A stretch of 64,000 nucleotides of DNA. Origin: Pseudovirgaria hyperparasitica (Eukaryota > Ascomycota > Dothideomycetes > Acrospermales > Acrospermaceae). The notes under the pieces were generated by a model. The model was not told where the DNA came from, did not search any database, and was given only the letters and a program-made list of their open reading frames with translations. The position numbers and the translations under genes were made by a program. The DNA is taken from contig NW_022985549.1 in NCBI RefSeq assembly GCF_010093815.1, positions 3,368,804 through 3,432,803 on the forward strand, given 5' to 3'. Positions 24,201-36,484 of the stretch are shown here, one piece after another (position 1 is the first letter of the stretch; each line of letters begins with the position of its first letter).

Positions 24201-27200
24201 TAGGAATCTATTAGAGTATCTAGACTAGCGTAAACGAGTAATCGCATAGTAGGCACTTCTTCTAGCCGTCCACCTAGGCCTTAACGCGTTTAATAGGCTA
24301 ATAGAGTCTCGAAGGGTAACTATCCCGCTAGGAACACGTCTAACGCCTCTACGTATAAGTTAGCTAAAGATTAGAATAGAGCTACGTCCTACGGAACTCA
24401 AGTTACTATATATAATCTTATTATATCGCGAGGAAGTACTAGCATGGAAATTCTTATACCTTAGTAAATTTAACGAAGAGGTAGTACCTCCGTAGGAGAT
24501 CCGAACGGTAGAATATAAGATATAGTAGGCTAAGAACTTTAATATTCCTAGAGCCCTTTATAGAAAGGTACTTATAATTCTAAAAGAGCGTCTTAATAGC
24601 GGAAGGCTCGAGCCCTATAGTAGTCCTTATTAAAACGCCTATTTTCTCGTGGAAAAGAAGAAGGAAGCTAATAAGGAACGAGATTATAGGTTAATTAATT
24701 CGGCGATAGAAATCAACCGAGTTACCATTCGTGATGCGGCCACGCCGCCCTCGTGTAAAGAGTTCTCGGAGCACTTTACGGGGATAGCCGTCTTAATATT
24801 TACCAACTTCTTCTTAGAATACAATTAGATTCCATTAGTAGAGTATTACCGAGACTTAACGGGGTTTATAACGCCCCTAGAATTACTACGTAGGATAATA
24901 TTACCTTAAGGGGCTACTAATTTAGTAGCTTAGTTTATTAGAATTATATTAACTATTATATAAGAATATATCCCGGAGAGGGCTCTGCCATTCCTAGATA
25001 ACTTAGACATTAAAGGACCTATAACGAAATATAACTCTAAGGAGGCCCTGCCTAGAATTCGTAGATATATCCTAGAACATTTAATTAACGTGGATAAGGT
25101 TCTCGTAGATATAGAGTGCGCCGGATACGCCCTAAGTAGCAAGAAGACTTAGTGGTATATTAAAGCCGCTAACGTTATAGAATACGTCTACGACATTAAA
25201 GGGAGGCGACTAAGTAATAAAAAGGTTACTACTATTAGGGACTAGAAACCCTATAAAAACACGACGAATATACGAGCCTTCCTTAGCGTTTATATATATT
25301 TCTAGATATGGATCCCTAGGTACACTATTATCGTATCGCCGCTATTTATACTATTAAAGAATAAATCGGCCTAGTAGTAGATAGCTAAGGAGTAGACCTC
25401 GATGGACGCGCTAAAGATAGCTCTAACTACTACTCCCGCACTAATAACGTTATAGTATAGAATAGGTATAGAAGATATAATTCTAGTAGTAGACTCTAGT
25501 AACGTTAGGTAGGGAGCTACGTTAATATAGGAGAACGAGAATCGTAAATGTTAGCTATCGCGGTATAATAGAGGAATATAGTTAAAAGCTAAGAGAAACT
25601 ACGACACCGTGAAGCTAGAGTACTAAGCCCTTCTCCACGCGTTATAGAAGTTCCGGTAATACCTCTATAGTATATACTTTATTATAGAAATAGACACGAA
25701 TACTCTAGTCGCTTAAATTAACTATACCGTAACTAACTTACTAGGGGCGCTTATTACTAGGTGGCTCGCGTGGATTTAGCTATAGAACTTTATAGTTAGG
25801 CACGTACCTAGGAAGCGTAACGTAGTCGCCGATGGTATCTTACGGATATACGAAGGAGAAGAACTACTAGACGTCTCTACCTTTAACCTAGACGAGTTCG
25901 TGGACATGGCTCTATATATAGACGTGCTAGAGACGTCGTTAATCAAGCCCGTTAGCGGGAGAGATTATATAATAGGGATACTTAACTATGCCGCTATTAA
26001 GTCTCCCTTAATAGATAAATATAGCGATAAATAGTAGAGGATTATGAAATACCTTACTATACTTAAGAGGCTAACCGACCTAACTAACCGAGCGTATAAG
26101 GCCTTTATAACCGACTATCTAAAGTTTCTTATGCGTGACCGAATACTCTAGTAGAGAGGAGATAGGCATCGCTAACATATACGAGTAATTAAGGATCCGA
26201 ATACTAGGGCGCGTATAATTACTACCACTTATAATGAGATAGATTATAGAGGTAGCGAAGGGACCCTCGGAAGGATTAAGGATAAGTATTAGTAGATAGG
26301 TATATATAGAGACGTGCGATAGCATGTAAAAACCTATAACGAATATTAACGACGAAGTAAACTCCTCGAAGGTCTTAATAAAGGGCTCTACCACGTTATA
26401 ACGTCTATTCTTTAGTAAAGAATATACTTAGACGTAACGACGCTACCACCTTCTATAGGGTATAGTAAAGTGGTATCTATACGAGAATAGCTAAGCGGAT
26501 AGACTAAGGCGGAGGCATGTACGGCGGCCACGTCTATAGTTATTATAAAGTTCCTCTTTAAGAACGTAATCTATAGATATAGAATCATTCCTAAAATTAC
26601 CTATAATGGTAGTAGAGAAAATATAGGTGCCATAGAGGAGCTCCTCCGACTCTATAGAATTTATTAGAAGGTTACGTCTATATATAATCCCCGAGTAAAT
26701 AGGATTATTAAGAGAAGTTTTATACTACTCGCTAATGCTCTCGCGAAGATAACTAATGGCGGATTTAAGAACTAGCCCGGCCACCTCCATGCGGTCGTCT
26801 AGGTAGATAGAATAATAATACGTGCTAGTATAGGGTATAGTACCGTATACCTCGTGCTTAGCCATAAACCAATCATGCCTATCGAAGTCGAATTCGAGTT
26901 ACTCTAAATGCTCCCTTAGGACGAGGTATAATCGACGTCCGACTTACTCGCTCTTCGAGCTAGATAACTTAAGAGAAGATCCGAGGATCTTAAGAAGGTC
27001 TATATCCACGTAATATAAACGCGTAAGGAATCGAGAGAGGCATAGAATAACGACCATTACCTTCGTTAAGAGTCGTTACTAGTTAATACGATTGTCCTTC
27101 TATACGACTCGTAGCGATAGAAGGATATAGGGCGGAAGCTAAGGTAGTATTAGAGGGGGCTATATAGAATCTAGTCCATGTTTAATTATACTTATAAGCT

Positions 27201-27372
27201 CGCGGAGCTTAATAGAGCCATGCTTAGAGGGACGTTTCCTAGCTATAGGTTAAAGAAATATTTTATAAGAAATATAAGTAACGAGAGTCACGATAAGCCC
27301 TCGCGACCACCAATCGGAAGAATTACTAAGGAAAATAAGGAGAGTAGCGATAAGGAAAACTATTATAAATAA
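21240..27372 (+). mobile_element. gag-pol region of element B
   Basis: Gag (FLRKYEDIYINY near 21.3 kb), aspartic protease (a DSS-type active-site word near 23.38 kb), reverse transcriptase, RNase H (VADGILRIYEGEE near 25.83 kb) and integrase with a zinc-binding head (HVKTYNEYQR-like, near 26.3 kb) and a C-terminal tail (YKLAELNRAMLRGTF, 27.19 kb). It is broken throughout by RIP-type changes. Confidence 0.8.
23819..23855. repeat. Hairpin repeat, copy 2
   Basis: Perfect arms GGATTATTAGTTAAGGG and its complement around CTA, 37 bp in all, between protease and reverse transcriptase of element B. Confidence 0.75.
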
Positions 27373-27539
27373 CTTACGGAACACCTCGACGACGCCACAC
27401 GAACCCGGGTGGAAGTAGTAATTCCTACTCTATAAGACTTTAATAGAGAAGAATATTTACGTTTCCCTAGAATTAACATCTTCTTCTAGGGGATAGAAGT
27501 TTTTTTAAGGAGGGAAGGGATACTTATAAAAGTAGTCTT

Positions 27540-27620
27540 ATAACGATAAACTCTATCATCGAAAAAGGACGATAAACTCTATCATTAAAAGAGGATGATA
27601 AACCCTATTATTACTATAAA
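27540..27620. repeat. Short tandem repeat after pol of element B
   Basis: Three degenerate units built on GATAAACTCTATCAT. A purine-rich tract (about 27487-27513) precedes it. Confidence 0.6.
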
Positions 27621-27839
27621 ATAATAAAACTTATTATTAAAGTAAGTAATGCTCGAAAGAAGACATAATGGCGTTTACGCGAATTCCACCTACTATATAT
27701 TAAAGCCGGTCGTGTAATCGAAGCCTACCTATCGAAGGCCTATTTCGTTACTATAGAACGGGCCCCGTTAGAAACTAATAAGGAAGAAAAGAAGGAGGAG
27801 GTATAGGAGAAAAAGATACTTATAGAAAGTCTCATAAGG

Positions 27840-27960
27840 ATAAGAATATACCTAGTATCTATTCATTTATAGATTCCGCTATATACCCGGTAGATACATT
27901 TATTCATAGATTTCCTATATACCTAGTATATATTCATTCATAGATTCGACACGTATACGG
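27840..27960. repeat. Minisatellite-like repeat
   Basis: Degenerate units of about 40 bp built on ATACCTAGTAT...ATTCATAGATTC, upstream of the TATA-like box at about 28022. Confidence 0.55.
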
Positions 27961-28137
27961 GCCTACGGCCGTTAGTAAGAATCATTTATAAAAATCACCA
28001 TATACCCGGCATTCGAGGAGGTATAAAAAGAGAACTTAAGATAGTATATAACTCTTCTCTCTTATACCTCTCTATACCTCCTTAATTAATAAAACCTCCT
28101 CCTCTACTTCCGCCTCGCTTAACTACCTCTTCTTAGA

Positions 28138-31095
28138 ATGTAACTCGCCGATAGAACCGATAATAATAATAGCCCCGCCGAAAAAGAAAACGTCTACCCA
28201 TAAAGAGTTATAAGATCGTTAAGCACTAATAAGATAGACGCGGTCCTAGTTAAGAGTTATAAGTACTAAAGTAGGGCTATCGACGGCTATCGTGGTATTA
28301 AGACCATCTACTACTCCGTACAGATAGGCTATAGAAGCTACGGAAGTAAATAAGTCTACCATTAACCGAATTATCGCTATCTAGGACCCGTAAGAGCGAT
28401 AGGACTATATTCTAGACACGTTTAATAATCTCCTCTATATTACTAGCCTCATAGAATAGCTCTTAAGTAGTATAGTTAACCTCTTCTAGGAAGTAGGAGC
28501 CGTAATAGAGTATAGTAAGGTAAAGATTAACTCCTCTATTCCGAAAGAAGTCCACGAGATAATTCGTCGTGGAAGAGATACTAACTCCCGCATCCTAAAA
28601 GCTAAAAATATAATCCTATAAAACTAGCGAAAAGACCTCCCTAATAACGACGGCTAGTTACTCTAATCCGCCCTCGGATAGCTCTAGTAAACATAGAACT
28701 TCATGGAAAAGCTAGTAGCGCTCTCACGAATACGGACATGGGCGAGAGCGAGGAACTAGTTAAACGTATCCCTATAGTCCCGAATCGGCCAGGGATAGAA
28801 GGGAAGAGGAATTAAGGCATATCTTTAGAGCTCTAATATTAATGCCGCTCTAGCTAGTAATAGTAATAAGGACGGTCTATCTCTCTAGTAACTCTCGAAC
28901 TACCCTAGCTAATAAAATAAACTAACGTTCTATAATAAGACGGGACTTATTATCCCCGCTAGTTAATAGTCACGGATAAGTAGAATAGTTTATAGGCCCG
29001 TCGAATACTACCTATAAATTAAAGAGATAAGTATATCGCCTCCGCCTTAGACCTTACCGTCGCTAAAACTAGCGTAGGTAATACCTACGGTAAAGTCCCC
29101 TCTACGAAGCACGCCTTCTAGTTTAGTAGTACGTCGTCTCTTCGAAGCTAGTCGTCCGTTCGAAGTAAGTATTCCTTCTACTACTACTAGTATACGTCCC
29201 TTACCGGGCCATACGAGAACCTCTTTAGTATCTATTATAGCTATACCGATAAAACCTACTCGCGGACGTGCCTTATCTACCGGCCCTTAGTAATTACCAG
29301 GGGCGCCTACATGATAATCCCCGGTTGTTCTTAGTTCGTACTCTAAGATAATAGCATTGGTCGAGGAAGAGAATAAGCCTAAGAAGTATTAATACGCGCC
29401 TTTAGTAACGAAGACTTTTAAGGTAGCTATATTATTAAAGAAGAATTTCACGAGCATTAAGGGAATGGCCCTACTAGTACGCTAGAAAGTGTAGATAGGT
29501 AATATAGCTATTCCGTATAAAGTCTACTATAAGTATTACTAAGACGTGGCTAGAAAGAATAATATACTCGTTAGCGTGTCCTACTTAAACCTAGTAGCGA
29601 GACTTAAAATAGTATATAAGTTTAGAGATAACGTAGGGGCCCTTAAAGTTTATAAGGACCGCTATACCTAGTTCACGAAGTACACGCGGCCACCTTATCC
29701 AATAGAGGTATTAGGTATCTATCATTACTAGGCCCTAGAGACCCCGAAGCAAGTTATTAATATTAAAACCATCCTTACTAGTATCGTATTTATAATTTAG
29801 AAGGAGGACGGTAGAATAGATAGGTAACTCTTCGACGAGTAGGAACGTACTAGAAGTATTAATATTAAAGGGCTCTTTAAGCCACTTAAAAAGACGACCT
29901 CTATACTTAATAAGAGTATCCTAGAACTCGCGAGGGATGAATTTAATATATATAAGTACCACCAGCGCATGTTTAATAAGAAATTAAACTACGGCTGGCT
30001 ACGAACTACATACTACTCCTATATCTAATAGTTTATTAGGTAATATCTACTTTACTAGCTCACCTATATCGCTCTTCGGCCCGATCTTAACTACTATCTA
30101 ATCTCGTACTCGTACTATGCGAAGTCCTAGGATAGGGGCGATAAGACGGGTTTCAAGCATCTTAATAACGCCATTAATCAAATCCTCGATCCTAGTGATA
30201 GACACGGGTTTAATATAATCTAGGGAAGTATTAGTCTCGACGACGAACGAAGTAACGACTATACTATAATCGTTCCCCGCTCCTATAAGTTCTTAAACGA
30301 ATAGTAGTCGAAGGCTAAGCTCCGCGAGGGGGTCAATCGAAATAGTATAATCACGGCTATTAATGATAAGATCTATAATACGGACGATAAGAAACGATTT
30401 AGTCCCTTCGTCCTAGTCCCCTACTAGTCCCTTAAAGTACGTATCTCTAGCCCACTAATAATACACGGCGTCTAGGGTCCCGCAAAGGGTGGAAGACGTA
30501 CGATACTTCCATGGTATATCACGATTGGCCCTAATTATATAATAATGGAAGTGCCTAAAATAGGTACATGGGAATAACTCGTAGTAGCTCATAGGAATTT
30601 AACTCCGGGACCCACGTCTCCGTTAGGATTTTCTAATAAATATAGCGCGATTCCTTTTGCCTTCCTAGCCGTAGTTTAACTTCCGAGTTTTAACGCCGTT
30701 AGTAACGCATTAGTCGGCTATAAAAGATGGGATAGCTAGAAGGTAAAAGAAGAGGCAGCTGCGTAGCTTAACGCAAGTCCTTAACAACTTAAAGCCAAGG
30801 TAGACGCCTGGTTTAAGGAGGGCTCAAGGGTATTCATGGAGACCTTTAAGAAAATAGTAAGGTAGGAAAGGCTAGTCTATGGGGATAGGTCGTTCTAGAA
30901 GGAATTTAATAAGGCGCGCGCCGCCAAGCGGCCAATTAATTTTAAGAAATTCGAGTCTAACGCGGGCCTAGATAACGTTAAAGAGAACTTCTATAGATAG
31001 AAGAGGCCTAACGAACTATCCGATAAGGAGGAATCTAACCTCTCTAAGATAAGCGACACGATTCTTTAGAAGCTAGCTCGCGACCTTAAGTACTA
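28138..31095 (+). other. Post-integrase cargo ORF region of element B, function unknown
   Basis: About 3 kb between pol and the 3' LTR with its own TATA-like word (TATAAAAAG, about 28022) and a C/T-rich leader before an ATG at 28138, so it looks like a separate transcription unit. The protein signal is strongest at 29.93-30.75 kb (words such as YKYHQRMFNKKLNYGW, RGDKTGFKHLNN, GSISLDDER, GPAKGGRRTILPWY). Similar long ORFs are familiar from fungal repeat DNA, but no enzyme family can be named. It is broken by many RIP-type lesions. Confidence 0.5.
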
Positions 31096-31121
31096 AGATT
31101 AGGCGCCTAAAAACCTACCTA

Positions 31122-31154
31122 ATTATTAGTTAAGGGCTGCCCTTAACTAATAAT
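31122..31154. repeat. Hairpin repeat, copy 3
   Basis: 33-bp near-perfect inverted repeat (ATTATTAGTTAAGGGC and its complement) just after the cargo region of element B and before its 3' LTR. Confidence 0.75.
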
Positions 31155-31302
31155 CCGGGCTAAGGTTTACCCGCACCGAGAGGTTTACTAGGGGCGCATT
31201 TTATTTATATTAAGGTCTTTCTTTTAGGCGTTCTTCACACGGTTTCTCATACGGTTACTATACTACTAAGGGTAGTAGTTCTATAGGCCGGGGAGGTATA
31301 TA

Positions 31303-31670
31303 TGGAAGGCCGCTCCTATAGCCCTACATATATATATCCCTAGCTCGATTACATAGCTTCATTATATATTTAAGGAGAGCGTTTTCCTTGGTCATTCTAC
31401 TTGGCGCGCTTCCCCCATTACTAATATTCGACTATTCGACCTTTCCTTACGTTCATAGGCCTCTATAGGTATTAATTATTAGGCTTAGCTATTAAAGAAT
31501 TGATTAAGAGTATTATATAGACCCGTCCTATCGTAAAAGAGAACTAATAAGAAGTCGTACGTTTAAAGAGAACTCATAATACCTAGGAGAGATACTTATG
31601 AGTTCGTCGCGACTACTATACTAGGAATACAGCCATTTACAAAAGGGATATACGTAGCGATGGCTCACCA
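31303..31670 (+). repeat. 3' LTR of element B
   Basis: 368 bp, pairs with 20236-20603. A purine-rich tract (GGCCGGGGAGG) just upstream is the likely polypurine tract. Confidence 0.85.
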
Positions 31671-31699
31671 TAATACCATCTAACGTTTAGATGGTATTA
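31671..31699. repeat. Perfect 29-bp palindrome at the insertion edge of element B
   Basis: Arms TAATACCATCTAA and TTAGATGGTATTA around CGT begin at the first base after the 3' LTR of element B, inside chromovirus A gag. Confidence 0.8.
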
Positions 31700-32395
31700 G
31701 GTCTAGGTAGTTCTATACAAACCTAATCTTATTACTATCGTTCGTGAATAGGTGGAAGAATCGGCTATACTAGTAAGCCTATTTATAAAAGCTCCTCCTG
31801 GTTTTACCGTCAAAGTAAGGTAGTTTCTTAGACTAAGGTAACTAGAATAGTAATAGACTTAGTTAGACTATTTCGGCTTAAGTTAGTCTATATTAGTATA
31901 GGTTAGTTACTACTAGTACTAAAGCGCGTAGTACGGCTTCGAGTCTAGCGGTTCGTCCTTACACTTCGTTAAGTTTATAAAGTTACTACTTAAGCTAAGT
32001 CTAATACTATCTCTCCGCGTGTAGCTTAGTATATATATTATCGTAAGGCGTAGTTAACGTTAGTTAGTTCTAACGAATTAATTCGTTAACGTTAATAGGG
32101 TCTAGTCTTATAGTAAGGATGGGTCTAGTATAGTATGAACTAGACCGCGATAGAGTATAATAGACTCCTTTCTTATTATCTAGGTAATCTTCCACGGTTA
32201 TACGGAATACCGTACTAGTTATTAGTACGATAGCCTATAGGGTATACTTATCGGTAGAGGTGGTCGTAGGGAGACTATTCTCTTCGTTTAGATTTAGAGA
32301 GAGTCTCTCGTGTAAGGTAGTACCACGGGTATTATAGCGCGTAGTAGGAGCTATCTCTATAAGCTACCGTCGTGCTATATAGAGAGGAATTAAAA
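31671..32395 (-). mobile_element. 5' part of chromovirus A copy 1 (leader and gag)
   Basis: This is the continuation of the chromovirus interior beyond the nested element; the other part of gag lies at about 19650-20235. It is broken. Next to the LTR is a segment (about 32374-32395) similar to the corresponding place in the chromovirus at 50543. Confidence 0.65.
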
Positions 32396-32633
32396 TATAA
32401 AGAGTAAAGACGTGGGATAGTAGTCTAATAGTTCATAGAGAGACATAGGAATGTATTTATAGAGTAATCTTACTCTTATACGAGGTTGATTCCTAACGAG
32501 TAGAAATCGGTTTATATGGTCTACTTATATAGTAACCTCGCTTAACTTAGCTAACTTAACCTAGCTCTGGCCACTACGTGGCTACATGGATTAGAATGGT
32601 CCATTGTGGTCCATTGTGGTTCCCGTTCTAACA
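32396..32633 (-). repeat. 5' LTR of chromovirus A copy 1
   Basis: 238 bp, ends at TAACA, pairs with 13122-13359. It keeps more TGG/CCA words than its partner. Confidence 0.85.
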
Positions 32634-32638
32634 ATATA

Positions 32639-34270
32639 CGTGTACCGGCTACTAAGTTTTCTTATATAACTATAGATACAAGGATACGGTTTAGCATGGT
32701 TTAAACTAGCGACCTTTAACTAAAATTAGCATCCGCTACACGCTAGTTAGTATTAACTATCGCGCGGTAAGCTAATATCTAATACCTTAGGGGTATAGTA
32801 TATACGTTAACTTAAGTACCGCGGGCTATTATCGAGTTAAAAGTCCATTTCTAGATGCCTAGTTAATAGAGCCTATAGACAGACGCTAAGGAATCTCCCT
32901 AGAATAGCTTAAGCGCTATATTTTACATAGAATCTAAAAACTAAGTCTATGCGGATCTACCAAGACGAAGAAAATAGTAAATAGTTAATATTTATACTAT
33001 AAATAAGACACGCTAAGATAAATGTATATCTACTCTAGATCCTATAACAAAGGAGTAGTAGCCTACGATTAATTATCTCTAAGTATACTTACTACTCGAG
33101 GAGTATTTAGATTATAGCTTCCAAACCCTATTAATATTTATTCTCCTAAGGAGCAAAGCTTAAGAGTAAGGAATTATATATAGTTAACTACGCTCGAGGT
33201 AGTAGGTATTTATAAGAGCTAGAGAGAGAACATCGATAATCACCGTACTTATATTATAAGTAGCGAGATATCCGTTTATTAGCGTAGTTTAGATTCTAGA
33301 GCTAATTAACGGTAGTAATACTAAGTTACCCGTACCGTATCTAAACCTACTTAAGCTAGCTAGCGAGAGAAATAATAGGAGGGGGCAACTACTAGACGTC
33401 TACATGTTACGTTAGACTTGTTAGTAGAGAGTAAGTATATCCACGCCCCCCTTACATTATACGAATAGTATAGAGGTGGTAGTAACCGGCGGATAGAGAC
33501 TCTAGGGAGCTAGGTTAGAATTTTAACGCCATCTACTTTACTAACGGCATTGTTAACCATGTCTAACACGTATAAGTCTTAGGGCATTTTCAAATTCCTA
33601 TACCGAAGGTAGCCGGTACTACGTCCTAGAAGGTCTCGAATATTAAGAAATATAAAGGATTCTAACCCATAAGAAAATTCTCGAGTAAACCTATCCCTTG
33701 GCCGTACTAGAGCATTATTTAGTTATTTATATCTACTATTATCTAAAGTCTTATACCGCCGCATATCGAGGTTGAACCTTATAAGATACTATGTTTAACC
33801 ATGGTATAGATATAATAGCTTGTATACTTTAGTTAAGCGACTACATCTATTTCCCGTTTATACTCCTTATGAAAAGTAGAGCTCTATTAGCGGCCTAAGG
33901 ATCCTAAATAAAGTATATAAACTTCCAACTAATCGCCATTATAAAAGATATTTATCTAGTAGTATAGGCTATCTAGAGTCGATTTACCGCCTTAATATGA
34001 TTCTCGATTAATAACCCATTACGGACCTCGAGGTATACTAGCGATTATAGGAAAATAAAGGTCGTAGATAGCCCCCTAATCTTACCATACTATATCTTTA
34101 TAACTATACTTAGAACCTTTGTAATATATTATTATAATCTTAGCGTATATAGTAGTACTCTCTTCCTAGAAGTAAGGGTATAGTTCTATAACGCCATGTA
34201 TAACGTTTTACTATAGCGCCGGCCTATCTATATATTAGCTAGAATATTCGATAGGATTTCCGTTTAGGCT
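32639..34270 (-). pseudogene. Degraded minus-strand gene(s), function unknown
   Basis: Minus-strand frames here hold stretches with protein-like composition (for example MVNNAVSKVDGVKIL near 33.56 kb, and frames through about 33.8-34.2 kb) broken by TAG/TAA. No family was recognised. The region was contiguous with 11,382-13,121 before the chromovirus jumped in, so both may be parts of one gene. It is divergent from the RecQ-like gene that starts near 34.6 kb. Confidence 0.4.
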
Positions 34271-34675
34271 TACGCTACTATTTTTTAATCTACTAACAAT
34301 TAGGAGCCGTTCTTTCGATATACAAAAGAACGTTACACGGGCCTAGGTAGTAACCATATACAACTCTTAGTAGAAAAACTAGATAGTCGAAAGATACCAT
34401 AAGGTAGAGTCGAAAGGCAGCCCTTCCCATGCCTATATCCGAATAATTTTTATATATTAAGAAATCGCATGGTTAAAAGTTATATCTAGCTAACTTATAA
34501 TTATTATTTTCACGGAGGGGGTAGCGAAGAATATACATGAAAACTACGTATTTTTCGTGATTTTTACTTTAATTTTCCTAACCGTGCGCGATCGGTACCT
34601 AGATATACTATACACCGACCTACGTATACGTCTAAGGACCTTAGTAATCCTTATAGAATCGCGTACTCTAAGATA

Positions 34676-34700
34676 CCTCTAGAATCGCCGATTCTAATCT
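34676..34700. repeat. Palindrome family P, copy 1
   Basis: TCTAGAATCG, one C, then CGATTCTA; upstream of the RecQ-like frame. Confidence 0.8.
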
Positions 34701-36462
34701 ATTCTACTACTTACGAACTTTATAAGCTATAGCACCCCCCTTAGTACCGCTTCCTAATATAGATAGTATACGTTAAGTATAGGATATTATATTTAAACTT
34801 TTCTCTATCGGCGGGAGCGATAGAGCTTAAGCCGCCTTCTTCCGACCGTTATCGTTTCCTAGCCCGCTACTATTTATCGTACGATTACTAGAGGTAGCGG
34901 CTCGTTAGCTAAACGAGTAATAGATTCTAGCCTATTTATACGTTACTAATATAAATAATAACTCGCCTAATAACGATAAAGAAGACGATTTCGTTCCTAA
35001 TACATGCCTACCGCCTCCGATATCTCCTCTACCCTCTTAATAATCTTATATAACTTCTAGTACCACGGTAGCTCTTCGTATAGTACTAGCGTAACTAGAG
35101 ATAATAGCCTATAATATTAATTAAGAGCGAGAAGAGGACGACGAAGAAGAGCGTTAGTCTATATATCCCCCTAGAAAGCGGCGCCGTAACGATGTATCTA
35201 ACTAGAATAAATAGTTAACTACGAGAACTCTACTAACAACTATAAGAGTAAGTAATAAAATCCGGGCTAAGTTAAGAGTAAAGTATAAGGCTATACTTAG
35301 GGAGGTTATGGAGCTATTTACTAACCCCGATAGCCCGTCGTTACGGAACGAACATAAAGTATAGCTCCGTATAAATATAAGTTATCTTCGTTAGATAGAT
35401 ATATTATAATACTTCCCTAAAGATATAAATATAGTTAGATAACTCCTTAATCGCGTATTAGAGATCGGTTTACCGTTAACGCTACTTTACTTTAGATTAC
35501 TACTATAAGAATAGTAAGACGGTAAGACGGTAGACATAGCGCCTTATAGCCTTAATCCCCTATAGATTATTATTAGAGATACGACGTTAACTAGGGAACG
35601 CTTAGTATATATATTTATAGACTAGGCTAGTATACTCTACTTTAAGATCGTTAAGCTAGTATATATATCGCGTCTTATTAGGATTAGACGTCGCCTAGTA
35701 CTCGCGGATATATATAAAGCTATAAACGCTACTAAGGAGGCACTGAAAATAGACCGCATATTCACCCTTAGTACTAGGTAAGGCATCTAGTTAATTATAA
35801 AGGCTCGTCTATATATCTATATTAATTAACTTATAGGAGATTATACGCCAAGTCTAGAATAACCGTAGAACCTAGATATTAATATATATACATAGTAAGG
35901 GGAGGCCTTTAAGCGGATAAGATAGTGGAAATAAATAAATAATTAGTTAAGTTATAGCGCGTACTAGGCGTTAATCCGTAAGAGGTTTGGCGACGGGTTA
36001 TTTATTCTACTACCACCTGAAATTACGGACTCTTTCTTCTAGAAGATAAGGGTTAGTATACTAGAGGACTTCCTAGGCCTTATAGACTAATATTATCCAT
36101 GGCTTAGACGACTTTATTATGGTGTTAAGCTATATTTATATTAGATTTTAAATGGAGACATTATGCTACCTAGGTAGTTCCTAATTAAGAGAATAACCTC
36201 GGAAAATATTACGAATATAGCGCTAGAGTAGTTTATAAATCTAATTAACCTATAAGACTATAGCCTAGGGCTAAGTACGCCATAGGACATGCGTACTATA
36301 GATAATAATAAGGTAGATTAGAGAATGAAATATACTAATTTAGTAGCGACTATACTAATAGTAGAACACCTTAGCTAAAGATCGGGGCTAGTAGTAGCTA
36401 TTAATTTTCTACGGTACGGCCGTTAAAAACTAAAGGACCTAAAAACTCCTTACTCTAGAGCC

Positions 36463-36484
36463 GTCTAGAATCGCCGTTTCTACA
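36463..36484. repeat. Palindrome family P, copy 2
   Basis: TCTAGAATCGCCGTTTCTA, inside the RecQ-like N-terminal region; right arm slightly altered. Confidence 0.7.

Larger units (their letters stand above)
20236..31670 (+). mobile_element. Ty3/gypsy LTR element fossil, family B, nested in chromovirus A
   Basis: Two 368-bp LTRs (20236-20603 and 31303-31670) bound an 11.4-kb plus-strand element. Flanking 5-mers are TACTA and TAATA, so a target duplication is only approximate. Parts: leader, gag (about 21.2-22.9 kb), protease (about 23.35 kb), reverse transcriptase (about 24.6-25.3 kb), RNase H (about 25.4-25.85 kb), integrase (about 26.0-27.4 kb), then a 3.9-kb segment with an unrelated long ORF. 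The RT resembles the fungal gypsy group with INRVTIRDA and FLDDIGVKGP-like boxes. It is broken, with many dozens of RIP-type lesions. It is younger than the chromovirus it split. Confidence 0.85.
13122..32633 (-). mobile_element. Ty3/gypsy chromovirus fossil, family A, copy 1
   Basis: LTR retrotransposon on the minus strand, bounded by two 238-bp LTRs and flanked by the 5-bp word ATATA on both sides (13117-13121 and 32634-32638). About 8.1 kb belongs to the element itself. The rest is a younger Ty3/gypsy element (20236-31670) inserted in its gag region. Parts from its own 5' end are: LTR, gag with a CCHC-type zinc knuckle, protease, reverse transcriptase, RNase H, integrase, chromodomain, then an extra 2.4-kb segment with a gene on the opposite strand, a polypurine tract and the 3' LTR. 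It is broken, with several dozen RIP-type lesions. RIP makes LTR-based dating unreliable, but it predates the nested element. Confidence 0.85.

Noticed and set aside
27540-27960. CRISPR-like array
   Set aside because: Units are degenerate, contiguous and without unique spacers, and the organism is a eukaryote.
28138-31095. 2-oxoglutarate dioxygenase (TET/JBP-like) assignment
   Set aside because: Only loosely placed His/Asp words are visible; no reliable family motif.
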